The notes beneath the pieces were generated by a model that made no database searches, was not told the DNA's origin, and worked only from the letters and a program-made list of their open reading frames with translations. DNA of 64,000 nt from UBA1941 sp046329575 (GTDB lineage: Bacteria > Bacteroidota > Bacteroidia > Chitinophagales > LD1), in the NCBI GenBank assembly GCA_046329575.1, contig JAXLUJ010000012.1:1-64000 (forward strand), written 5' to 3'. Each line of letters opens with the position of its first letter. Position 1 is the first letter of the stretch. Positions 1 to 9,618 of the stretch are shown here, in pieces. Both the position numbers and the translations under genes were made by a program.

Positions 1-2172
1 GAGATCATGTTCCCAGTTCTTTCGTTTTTTCAAAACAAAAGTGGCGCCTATGTCTAACCGGTGATAAGCAGGAAAACGGTCAAGATTACGCGGCCCATAA
101 TAGGGAACCACAACGCCGTTAAGCGCATATTTACCGCTTGCAAATGTGGCCGCATTGCCGGTGTAGTACACCCATGTGGCTGACACATTGATGCGCGGTG
201 TGATGTCGTACATCAACACAATGCTTAAATCGTGAGTGCGGTCGTACCGGAACGGAAACCACGTATTGTTGTTCACCGTTTCAAATTTTCTTTCGGTACG
301 CGATAAGGTATAACTAATCCAGCCGGTAAATTTACCGGTTCGCTTTTTAAAGAAAAGTTCGGCGCCGTACGAACGGCCCACGCCATAAATTAATTGCGAT
401 TCAACAGTTTCATTGGCGCGTAGCTGTGCCCCATTTACATAATCGATTTGATTGCGCATGTATTTGAAATAACCTTCTACCGATAGTTCGAACATGTTTT
501 TGTAGAAGTTTACGAAGTAGCCGGCTGAATACTGATCTACAATCTCGGGTTTAATGTTGTTGCTGGTTAATACCCATCGGTCAGTAGGGTTGCTGGTGGT
601 GGTATTCGAAAGCTGATGCACATTCTGAGCGCCACGGCTATAAGCCACCTTTATCGACATGTTCTTATTAAAGTTACAACTCACACTAAGGCGAGGTTCA
701 AAATTTACATAGGTTTTACCCAGTTTGCCCAATGCCAAATGTGAGGTATCGGTAGTACCGTTCTGATGGAAGGTGTAGTATTGTCCTGGCCCAGCTAAAC
801 TGAAAGTGCTTACCCGAAGACCGTAGTTGAGGTTTACATTGCCCCATAATGTGGCTTCATGTTGCGCATAGATGGCATTTTCCCATCCGTAATTTCTGGC
901 AAACTTCACATTAGCAATTTGGGAAGTAAGGTTTGAAGTTACTTCACCTGGAACGATGGTATGAAAGGTGGTGAGAAAGCCAAACTTCAACTTGTTTTTT
1001 GCATTTACAAAATAGTCGAGATCTTCTTTCAAACTATAATCTTGTATTTGCGATTTGATGTTTAGCGTAAGGCTATCGGAAGGCGAAATGGCAACGCCGT
1101 AAGAGAAGTTGTTGAATAGAAAGCTGGTGTTCGAAAAGAGCCGATCATTAAAAATGTGGTTCCAGCGTGCGGTGGCCGTCCAGTTGCCATAGTCAATCGT
1201 AAAGCGATCAGCCAAACCAAAAACATCTCTACCAAAATATCCTGAAATAAAAATCCGATCCTTTTTTCCGAAACGGTAGTTGGCTTTAGCGTTCAAATCG
1301 TAAAAGTAAAGACGGCTTTTTTTGAGGTCGGCATTTTTTGATAGTTTAAGGAAAAGATCGGCATAAGTTCTTCTCCCTGAAATAATAAACGAGCCTTTGT
1401 CTTTCACTATCGGACCTTCGATATTCAACCGTGATGCTATAAGGCCAAGACCTCCGCTAACAGCGTAGTGCTTATCATTCCCTTCTTTCATTTTCACATC
1501 TAGCACGCTCGACAAACGTCCGCCGTATTCTGCCGGCATATTTCCTTTATACAAGGTAACATCCTTTACCGCATCGTTGTTGAAGGTACTGAAGAAACCT
1601 AGTAGATGCGAAGCATTATAAACCGGCGCCTCATCCAGCAGAATAAGGTTTTGATCGGGGCCGCCACCGCGAACCACAAACCCACTGTTTCCTTCACCAG
1701 TAGGCACCACACCTGGAAGCAATTGAATGGTTTTCAGAATATCTTTTTCACCAAAAATTACCGGGATCTTGGCTAGTTCGCGAATGTCGAGTTTAGTGAC
1801 GCTCATTTGCGCCGTCTTCACATTTTCATCACTGCGCTTGCCGGTAACTTCTACTTGTTTAAGTTCGGTAGAAGCAGGAGTGATATTAATATTGAGTGTA
1901 ACATTTCCTTCAAGATTTACTGCCTGTGAGAAAGACTCATAGCCAACATACCGAACCCCAATGTTGTATTTGCCCTTAGGCATAGTGAGTGAAAAAAAGC
2001 CATAGGCATTGGTTGGAACCGAGTTCGATGGTATTTCGCGAATAAAAACTGCCGCGCCAATGAGCTCTTCACCCGTTTTGGCATCGTGTACCACGCCGCT
2101 AATCACGAAATTCTGGGCGCGTACAGAAACGACAATAAGTAATAGAAGGATGGTAGAAAGTACGTAACGCAT
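1..2172 (-). CDS. TonB-dependent receptor, 3' end outside window
   Basis: The minus frame stays open from an ATG at 2172 to the window edge (724 codons). The N-terminus is a signal peptide ending near RAQ, followed by a carboxypeptidase-regulatory-like beta-sandwich (about residues 22-105, 'GVVHDAKTGEELIGA'), then a plug domain with 'LLPGVVPTGEGNSGFVVRGG' and 'ILLDEAPVYN', then beta-barrel strands. It would be an outer-membrane transporter energised by TonB/ExbBD; the substrate cannot be read from sequence. The final visible residues still look like barrel, so perhaps 50-150 residues are missing. It is a single-gene transcription unit as far as visible; the next gene upstream on this strand ends at 2259. 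Confidence 0.9.
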   Translation of the reverse strand, partial: MRYVLSTILLLLIVVSVRAQNFVISGVVHDAKTGEELIGAAVFIREIPSNSVPTNAYGFFSLTMPKGKYNIGVRYVGYESFSQAVNLEGNVTLNINITPASTELKQVEVTGKRSDENVKTAQMSVTKLDIRELAKIPVIFGEKDILKTIQLLPGVVPTGEGNSGFVVRGGGPDQNLILLDEAPVYNASHLLGFFSTFNNDAVKDVTLYKGNMPAEYGGRLSSVLDVKMKEGNDKHYAVSGGLGLIASRLNIEGPIVKDKGSFIISGRRTYADLFLKLSKNADLKKSRLYFYDLNAKANYRFGKKDRIFISGYFGRDVFGLADRFTIDYGNWTATARWNHIFNDRLFSNTSFLFNNFSYGVAISPSDSLTLNIKSQIQDYSLKEDLDYFVNAKNKLKFGFLTTFHTIVPGEVTSNLTSQIANVKFARNYGWENAIYAQHEATLWGNVNLNYGLRVSTFSLAGPGQYYTFHQNGTTDTSHLALGKLGKTYVNFEPRLSVSCNFNKNMSIKVAYSRGAQNVHQLSNTTTSNPTDRWVLTSNNIKPEIVDQYSAGYFVNFYKNMFELSVEGYFKYMRNQIDYVNGAQLRANETVESQLIYGVGRSYGAELFFKKRTGKFTGWISYTLSRTERKFETVNNNTWFPFRYDRTHDLSIVLMYDITPRINVSATWVYYTGNAATFASGKYALNGVVVPYYGPRNLDRFPAYHRLDIGATFVLKKRKNWEHDL

Positions 2173-2258
2173 AAGTGATTGTGGCCGCGAATAAGGACAA
2201 ATTCAGCTAAATGAGAAACTTACAGGCTTTAAGGATTGTTAACGAAGTAGAATATCAA

Positions 2259-5200
2259 CTATTTGATTAACGTAATACTACCGGTTTGATGAGTTTCATA
2301 GCCATCGTTATAAACAAGGTGCAACTGATAAACGTAAACACCCGGTTCCATTGATACGCCTTTAAAAGTGCCGTCCCAGCCGCGTTTCGGATCTTCGGTT
2401 TCAAAGATCAATTCGCCCCAACGATCGAATATTTGTAAATTTTCATAACGCAACCCTTTGGTGTAAACTTCAAAAATATCGTTGGCGCCATCGGCATTTG
2501 GAGAAAAAGCATTTGGAATATACAATACATGTTCACTCATTACCACTACTCGCATTCCTGTTACGGCCTTACAATTGTTGTTGTATGAAACTTCCAAACG
2601 ATAATTGTAGGTTCCGGCACTGGAGCTAAAAACCGGATTTTCGCAATTGGTACAACTCAGACCCGTTCCCGGCCACCAGTTATAAGCGGTAACCGCACTA
2701 TTGGTATAGGGAATCAGCACCGGTTCGGGCCGTACCTCATGGTCCTCATAAATGGTAGTATCGGCAGGAAGTAATTGCAGTACACCTGCTACCGGATTGT
2801 TCACCACAAACGAATCGATGCCATAACAACCTACACCATCGCTAACAGTAAGCGCATAAGAGCCCGGCCGAAGATTGAATATGGCGGTGGTTGTATCGCC
2901 ATTGCTCCAGGAATAATGATAGCTACTTACGGAAAGAACCTTGATTTGGCCATCAGCGCTGTCGTGACAACTTGCACCTTGCAACGAATCAAGAGTAATT
3001 GGAAGATACAGTACAGCCGTTGTAACCGTACCGGTATCAGTATTCTTACAACCGCGGCTATCGGTTATGGTTACAGCCACAGGGGTATTGTAATACAAAT
3101 GAATTACTGAATCAGCAGTACTTCCGTCGTTCCAAATAAATTGATAGGGTGCAAGTCCGCCACTTCCATTCGCATATGCCGCTCCGGTAGGCAAAGTGCA
3201 GGTGGCTAGTTTCAGTGTAAGGTTTACTACCGGCAATTCATTCACGTAAATTTGCACCGTATCGGAAGGCAAACCGGGATATGAAAGGTAGAATTCATAA
3301 TTGCCGGCCGTAGTAAATCCCGTAACGGAAGTTATAAGAGCATTTGGCGAAACAATTTGCACGTTTGCTGGATTGCCTGCAGCCGCTGACCATGAGCCAT
3401 TTCCTGAACCGAATAAAATAGCGCTTGTATTTTTGCAAATGGCGGTATCATTACCCGCCGCGGGCGGGTTCTTCACCTGTATCGCAACAGAATCAGGGCA
3501 TCCATTCACAATCCATTCAAAGTCGTAGATTCCTATAGCTGAAAAACCGGACACTGCTGATATGGAACTGGAAGCATCAGCGAAGGTGACCGTTACCGGA
3601 TTAGTGGAAAGTTCCACCCACGTTCCGGTACCTGCAGCTTGCATTTGGGTAGAAGTATTAATTGGAATGAGTTGATCGTTCCCGGCATTTGGTTTGGGAT
3701 GAACGGTGATCATAGTCGTATCAGAACAGCCGTTATAAGTCCATATGTAAAGGAAATTGCCCGTCAAAGAAAAAGTTCCAATGCTAGCAGAAGGCGAGTT
3801 GGATTGCGGCGAAGTGGCATCCGGATTATTCATCCAGTTCGTCCAGCTTCCTGTTCCAAAAGCTTCCATAGCAGTGCCTGAATATTGACAAATTACCTGA
3901 TCATTGCCGGCATTTGGTTTGGCTGTCACCTTTATAAAAACAGTATCACTGCATCCGTTGGTGGTCCATACAAAGCCATAATTTCCTGCACTTACGAATC
4001 CCGAAACAAGGCTCTGACCATTGTTGAAGTTTAAGATGGCTGCGACGGCAGGATTGGAGGTTAGGGCTGACCATTGTCCATTTCCTGTGGCGTTTAGGGT
4101 GGTGGTAGCGTATTGGCAAATGGTTTGATCGTTTCCGGCAAATGGTTTGGCTGTAACCTGCACCAATGTAGTATCACTGCAACCCTTCCATGACCAGCGA
4201 AGCGTGTACGTTCCCGGCTGAAGATAACCACCGGAAACCGTATTGGGTTGTGAATTGTTTACGAAAGAAACTGAAGACGGATTTCCGCTAAGTGTATCCC
4301 AAAAACCAGATCCATTGCCTTGTAACAACAAACTTTCAAACTGACAAATGCTAAGATCGCTGCCGGCATCCGGTTTGGGTGTAACTGTAACGGCAATAGT
4401 GTCAGAACATCCGCCAACAGTCCATTTCAGCAAATAAATTCCCGGCTGGTCCCACCCGGAAACTACAGTATTCGGTTGATTGATATTGAAAAGGTGCAGA
4501 AGCGCCGGATTACCGGGCACTGTATCCCAAAAACCAATTCCGGTGGCATTCATGGTGGCTGTAGCAAACTGACAAACCGTTAGGTCGTTGCCCGCAAATG
4601 GCTTTGCGGTAACCTGTATCATTACTGTGTCGGAACATCCATTTACCGTCCAAATGCAACCGAAATTGCCCGGTAATGTAAATCCTGAAACGATTGCAAT
4701 AGAGTCCGTCACATTACTGAAGGTGAGCACTGCGGGATTTGCCGGCAATAAACTCCACGAACCATGGCCAAGCGCGTGAAGTTGGGCAAGCTCATACTGA
4801 CAAATACTGAAGTCGGTCCCTGCCGGCGCCTGAGGAGTTACTTCCACCTGCATCGTATCTGCACAACCATTCACTGTCCATTCATATTCATAGATACCGC
4901 CGCTCACATATCCATTAATCACTGTTGCCGCCTGATTGCTGTTTTGAATGGATGACGGATTTGGATTGGGTAGGGCCGTCCAGAAACCGTTTCCGGAAGC
5001 CGTTGTAAGGATGCTTCCCGGTAAACAAAAAGCTTGATCATTACCGGCATTGGGTTTTGCAGTTACGTTTACAACAGCCGTGTCATGGCATCCGTTGGCG
5101 GTCCACTCCAACTTATAAATTCCACTTTGTAAAAAACCACTCACAAATGTTGCAGCATCTGTAGTGTTGTTGTAAGAAATTACTGCAGGATTAGAAGCGA

Positions 5201-8200
5201 GTGAAGCCCAATTGCCACTTCCTGATGCGGCTAAATTGGTGTTGCTAAACTGACAGATGGTTTGATCGGAACCCGCATCAGGATTTGGTTTTACCGTAAT
5301 TATAAAAGTGTCGGTACATCCGTTTACCGTCCACACAAATCCGTAATTTCCTACAATATCAAAACCGCTGATTAACGTGTTGGAGTCAGTAGAAGCAACA
5401 AAAGTAGTAGCGGTTGGGTTTGAAGTGAATGCTGTCCATATTCCGTTTCCATGAGCAGCCGCAGTATAGTTGCTGTGCAGGCAGGTTACTCCATCCGGGC
5501 CGGCCGTCGGTTTTGGGGTTACTTGTATGCCAACCGTATCGGTACATCCATTCGAAGTCCAAACAAGTAGATAATTTGATGCAGTTAGGAAATTAGAAAC
5601 CAAGGTACTGCCACTGGTAGCGTTATTGAAATTTACAAGTGATGGATTGCTGGCGGCATTCGACCAAATGCCAACACCATAACCGTTTAATGAAGTGGTA
5701 GCGTACTCACAAATGATTTGATCGGTACCGGCGCTATTTCGAGATGGCACCGTTATCATTACGGTGTCTTCACAGCCATTGGAATTCCATACAAAATAAT
5801 AATCGCCTGCTGTAATAAAACCATTTACCGTGGTGGTGGCGATATTGGGATTCACAAATGAAGTGGATGCCGGATTGGTGCTTGCTGCCGTCCAATGCCC
5901 ATTTCCTAAAGCGTTCAACACCGCCTTAGCGTATAAACAAATTACCTGATCTGATCCGGCATTAGGTTTTGCAGTTACTGTAATTTGCATCGTATCATCA
6001 CAACCGTTTACTGTCCATTTCAACAAATAATTTCCCGGTACTGAAAATCCGGAAGCTATTGCTGATGAGTCATTCCTGTTACTTATGGAAACGGAAGCCG
6101 GGTTACCCGGAACAGTATCCCAAATGCCCAATCCGGATGCCGCCAGATGGGTATTGGAATATTGACAAACAATTTGGTCAATTCCTGCTGATGGTTTGGG
6201 TGTAACATGAAGAAGAAGCGTATCGTTACAGCCTATTACCTGCCATAATAAAGCGTAGGTTCCGGAACTCGAAAATCCCGAAACTGCGGCATTTGGCAGC
6301 AAACTATCGTTAAACGAAACCTGCTCGGGATTGCCGGGCAAATTTGCCCAATAACCTGAACCGGCGGCATTCAAAACGGTGCCTGAAAACTGGCAGATCG
6401 TTTGATCGGCACCGGCAGGAACAGGCGGCGTTACAATCACCACCGTAGTATCGCTACAGCCTTGTACCGTCCAAACAAAAGAATAGTTACCCGTGATATG
6501 AAATCCGGTTATGGCGGTATTTGGAACGGATGGCGAAACGATAGTTACGCTATCGGGATTTGTTGATAATGAAGTCCAAACTCCGGAACCAACTGCAGTT
6601 GTAAGAGCCGCGCCGGGTAAACAAAATCCCTGATCTGTACCGGCATCGGGCTTTGCTGTTACGTGAACCACAACAGTATCAGCACAAGTGTTTTTTTTCC
6701 AGATGAAATAATAATCTCCTGCCATCACAAATCCGCTAATGCTTGTAGATGAATCATTTCGATTTGAAAAAATGACAGCTGACGGATTAGAAGCTAAAGT
6801 GTCCCATCTGCCGGTTCCATGTGCCTGCATGATAGCGGAAGCAAATTGACAGATGGTTTGATCAACTCCGGCATTGGGTTTAACAGCTACGATAACCTTG
6901 GTGGTGTCGGCGCAGCTGTTTGCCGTCCATACAAACTGATAAGTTCCGGGTACATTAAATCCACTCACAACTGCGGCAGAATCGTTCGAATCAGAAAAAC
7001 TGACGCCAGAAGGATTTCCACTTAAAGCGGTCCAAACTCCCGTTCCGGATGCATTTAAATTTATGGCACTGAATTGACAAGTGGTTTGATCGATGCCCGC
7101 GTTTGGTTTCGCAATTACATGAACAATTGCAGTATCGGAACATCCATTTTTCGTCCATTTCAACAAATAGTTTCCGGTAACTGAAAAGCCGGATACTGTA
7201 GTGGCAGAATCTGCACTGTTACTAAATGTTACGGCAGAAGGGTTTCCCGGAATCGACGTCCATGTACCTAAACCATGAGCATTCATTTTTACCGTTGAAA
7301 ACCGGCATGTGCTCCAATCATTGCCAGCATTTGGTTTTGCCGTTACGCTGATTTGTACGGTGTCAGAACAGGTATTCGACTTCCATTCGAATAAGTAATT
7401 TCCGGGTACAGAAAAACCAGTAACAACCGATGAGGAGTCTGATGAATTGACTATGGATACCGAAACTGGATTCGATGAAAGTGCAGACCACACGCCTTGA
7501 CCGTTAGCGTGAAATGCAGTATTGCTAAATTGACAAATCACCTGATCAGAACCGGCTTTCGGTTTTGAAATTACGTTAACTCCTACGGTATCGCTGCAGC
7601 CATTTTTCGACCAAAGAAATTGATAGGTTCCAGATACTGAAAAACCAGAGGCAAATGATGACGAATCGGATGCGTTTGAAAAATTGACCAAAGATGGATT
7701 TGTTGACAGGCTTGTCCAATTTCCCATTCCGGAAGCAGCAAGTTGAACAATACTAAACTGGCAAATCGATTGATCACTTCCTCCTGTTGGAATGGCATTC
7801 ACTACCACATTCACCGTATCTGCACAGTTGTTGTTCGACCAGAAAAAAGTGTAGTTGCCAATTATCGTAAACGGCCCAATTGAAGCGGTTGGAGAAGTGA
7901 AGGACGAGAACGACACACTGGCGGGATTGGAAGCGGCAGCAGTCCATGTTCCGGATCCTGAAGCCGTCATGGCCGCCGAATTGTATTGACAAACGGTTTT
8001 GTCGGAACCCGCACCAGGCTTAGATCTTACGAGAATGAAGGCCGTGTCGGAACAGCCATTTGAAGAAAAAACGAATCCATAATTTCCACTTACAATCAGG
8101 TTCGAAATGGTGGTGGCAGCGGTATTGGGTGAAGCAATTACTGACGTGCCGGGATTAGAGCTGAGCGCACTCCAGCTTCCGGTTCCTGAACCCAAAAGAG

Positions 8201-8375
8201 AACCGATCTCGTACTGACAAACCGTATCATCATTTCCGGCAATTGGTTTGACATTCACTACCACATTCACCGTATCTGCACAGTTGTTGTTCGACCAGTA
8301 AAAAGTGTAATTGCCCACAATCGTAAACGGCCCAATTGAAGCGGTTGGAGAAGTGAAGGACGAGAACGACAACAC
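2259..8375 (-). CDS. Giant repeat surface protein, 3' fragment with T9SS type B (CHU_C) sorting domain
   Basis: This is the C-terminal part of a giant adhesin-like secreted protein. After about 40 residues of a broken repeat it carries 22 tandem repeats of 75-77 aa, each following the pattern P-x-AG-x-D-x-x-x-C, a central G-x-G-x-W, an NP motif, and C-x-DT near the end. Two cysteines per repeat suggest one disulfide per Ig-like module. The last 85 residues ('YIPNAFSPNADGANDIFEVY' through 'GSITLIK') are the gliding-motility-associated CHU_C/T9SS type B sorting domain, so the product should be exported by the T9SS. The 5' boundary is artificial: the frame is joined to the 8230-11013 ORF across a single inserted base at about 8366-8374. 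It may be a real pseudogene or an assembly artefact. Confidence 0.85.
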   Translation of the reverse strand: MLSFSSFTSPTASIGPFTIVGNYTFYWSNNNCADTVNVVVNVKPIAGNDDTVCQYEIGSLLGSGTGSWSALSSNPGTSVIASPNTAATTISNLIVSGNYGFVFSSNGCSDTAFILVRSKPGAGSDKTVCQYNSAAMTASGSGTWTAAASNPASVSFSSFTSPTASIGPFTIIGNYTFFWSNNNCADTVNVVVNAIPTGGSDQSICQFSIVQLAASGMGNWTSLSTNPSLVNFSNASDSSSFASGFSVSGTYQFLWSKNGCSDTVGVNVISKPKAGSDQVICQFSNTAFHANGQGVWSALSSNPVSVSIVNSSDSSSVVTGFSVPGNYLFEWKSNTCSDTVQISVTAKPNAGNDWSTCRFSTVKMNAHGLGTWTSIPGNPSAVTFSNSADSATTVSGFSVTGNYLLKWTKNGCSDTAIVHVIAKPNAGIDQTTCQFSAINLNASGTGVWTALSGNPSGVSFSDSNDSAAVVSGFNVPGTYQFVWTANSCADTTKVIVAVKPNAGVDQTICQFASAIMQAHGTGRWDTLASNPSAVIFSNRNDSSTSISGFVMAGDYYFIWKKNTCADTVVVHVTAKPDAGTDQGFCLPGAALTTAVGSGVWTSLSTNPDSVTIVSPSVPNTAITGFHITGNYSFVWTVQGCSDTTVVIVTPPVPAGADQTICQFSGTVLNAAGSGYWANLPGNPEQVSFNDSLLPNAAVSGFSSSGTYALLWQVIGCNDTLLLHVTPKPSAGIDQIVCQYSNTHLAASGLGIWDTVPGNPASVSISNRNDSSAIASGFSVPGNYLLKWTVNGCDDTMQITVTAKPNAGSDQVICLYAKAVLNALGNGHWTAASTNPASTSFVNPNIATTTVNGFITAGDYYFVWNSNGCEDTVMITVPSRNSAGTDQIICEYATTSLNGYGVGIWSNAASNPSLVNFNNATSGSTLVSNFLTASNYLLVWTSNGCTDTVGIQVTPKPTAGPDGVTCLHSNYTAAAHGNGIWTAFTSNPTATTFVASTDSNTLISGFDIVGNYGFVWTVNGCTDTFIITVKPNPDAGSDQTICQFSNTNLAASGSGNWASLASNPAVISYNNTTDAATFVSGFLQSGIYKLEWTANGCHDTAVVNVTAKPNAGNDQAFCLPGSILTTASGNGFWTALPNPNPSSIQNSNQAATVINGYVSGGIYEYEWTVNGCADTMQVEVTPQAPAGTDFSICQYELAQLHALGHGSWSLLPANPAVLTFSNVTDSIAIVSGFTLPGNFGCIWTVNGCSDTVMIQVTAKPFAGNDLTVCQFATATMNATGIGFWDTVPGNPALLHLFNINQPNTVVSGWDQPGIYLLKWTVGGCSDTIAVTVTPKPDAGSDLSICQFESLLLQGNGSGFWDTLSGNPSSVSFVNNSQPNTVSGGYLQPGTYTLRWSWKGCSDTTLVQVTAKPFAGNDQTICQYATTTLNATGNGQWSALTSNPAVAAILNFNNGQSLVSGFVSAGNYGFVWTTNGCSDTVFIKVTAKPNAGNDQVICQYSGTAMEAFGTGSWTNWMNNPDATSPQSNSPSASIGTFSLTGNFLYIWTYNGCSDTTMITVHPKPNAGNDQLIPINTSTQMQAAGTGTWVELSTNPVTVTFADASSSISAVSGFSAIGIYDFEWIVNGCPDSVAIQVKNPPAAGNDTAICKNTSAILFGSGNGSWSAAAGNPANVQIVSPNALITSVTGFTTAGNYEFYLSYPGLPSDTVQIYVNELPVVNLTLKLATCTLPTGAAYANGSGGLAPYQFIWNDGSTADSVIHLYYNTPVAVTITDSRGCKNTDTGTVTTAVLYLPITLDSLQGASCHDSADGQIKVLSVSSYHYSWSNGDTTTAIFNLRPGSYALTVSDGVGCYGIDSFVVNNPVAGVLQLLPADTTIYEDHEVRPEPVLIPYTNSAVTAYNWWPGTGLSCTNCENPVFSSSAGTYNYRLEVSYNNNCKAVTGMRVVVMSEHVLYIPNAFSPNADGANDIFEVYTKGLRYENLQIFDRWGELIFETEDPKRGWDGTFKGVSMEPGVYVYQLHLVYNDGYETHQTGSITLIK

Positions 8376-9618
8376 TGGCGGGATTGGAAGCGGCAGCAGT
8401 CCATGTTCCGGATCCTGAAGCCGTCATGGCCGCTGAATTGTATTGACAAACGGTTTTGTCGGAACCCGCACCAGGCTTAGGTCTTACGAGAATAAAGGCC
8501 GTGTCGGAACAACCATTTGAAGAAAAAACGAATCCATAATTTCCACTTACAATCAGGTTCGAAATGGTGGTGGCAGCGGTATTGGGCGAGGCAATCACTG
8601 CTGTGCCGGGATTAGAGCTGAGCGCACTCCAGCTTCCGGTTCCTGAACCCAAAAGAGAACCGATCTCGTACTGACAAACCGTATCATCATTTCCGGCAAT
8701 TGGTTTGACATTCACTACCACATTCACCGTATCTGCACAGTTGTTGTTCGACCAGTAAAAAGTGTAATTGCCCACAATCGTAAACGGCCCAATTGAAGCG
8801 GTTGGAGAAGTGAAGGACGAGAACGCAACACTGGCGGGATTGGAAGCGGCAGCAGTCCATGTTCCGGATCCTGAAGCCGTCATGGCCGCTGAATTGTATT
8901 GACAAACGGTTTTGTCGGAACCCGCACCAGGCTTAGGTCTTACGAGAATAAAGGCCGTGTCGGAACAACCATTTGAAGAAAAAACGAATCCATAATTTCC
9001 ACTTACAATCAGGTTCGAAATGGTGGTGGCAGCGGTATTGGGCGAGGCAATTACTGCCGTGCCGGGATTAGAGCTGAGCGCACTCCAGCTTCCGGTTCCT
9101 GAACCCAAAAGAGAACCGATTTCGTACTGACAAACCGTATCATCATTTCCGGCAACAGGCTTGGCATTCACCAGCACACTCACCGTATCGGAACAATTAT
9201 TATTCGACCAGAAAAAAGTGTAATTGCCAATTATCGTAAACGGCCCAATTGAAGCGGTTGGAGAAGTGAAGGACGAGAACGCAACACTGGCGGGATTGGA
9301 AGCGGCAGCAGTCCATGTTCCGGATCCTGAAGCCGTCATGGCCGCTGAATTGTATTGACAAACGGTTTTGTCGGAACCCGCACCAGGCTTAGATCTTACG
9401 AGAATGAAGGCCGTGTCGGAACAGCCATTTGAAGAAAAAACGAATCCATAATTTCCACTTACAATCAGGTTCGAAATGGTGGTTGCGGCGGTATTGGGTG
9501 AAGCAATTACTGACGTGCCGGGATTAGAGCTGAGCGCACTCCAGCTTCCGGTTCCTGAACCCAAAAGAGAACCGATTTCGTACTGACAAACCGTATCATC
9601 ATTTCCGGCAATTGGTTT
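7797..9618 (-). repeat. Four near-identical 456-bp tandem repeats within the giant gene
   Basis: The marker sequence 'accgtatcatcatttccggc' recurs at 8221, 8678, 9134 and 9590, giving periods of 457, 456 and 456 bp. Each period encodes two consecutive 76-aa repeats. Copies differ at only a few positions, whereas the other repeats of the protein are diverged at the DNA level, so this block was amplified or homogenised recently. The 457-bp period is the copy carrying the frameshift. Confidence 0.92.

Noticed and set aside
1727..1942. Plus-strand ORFs inside the first TonB receptor and in other long minus-strand genes
   Set aside because: They are shadows of the real frame, with no start context, no domain and no conserved features.
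8230..8375. Programmed ribosomal frameshift joining the two parts of the giant gene
   Set aside because: There is no slippery heptamer, and three sister repeats lack the extra base, so insertion or assembly error is the simpler explanation.
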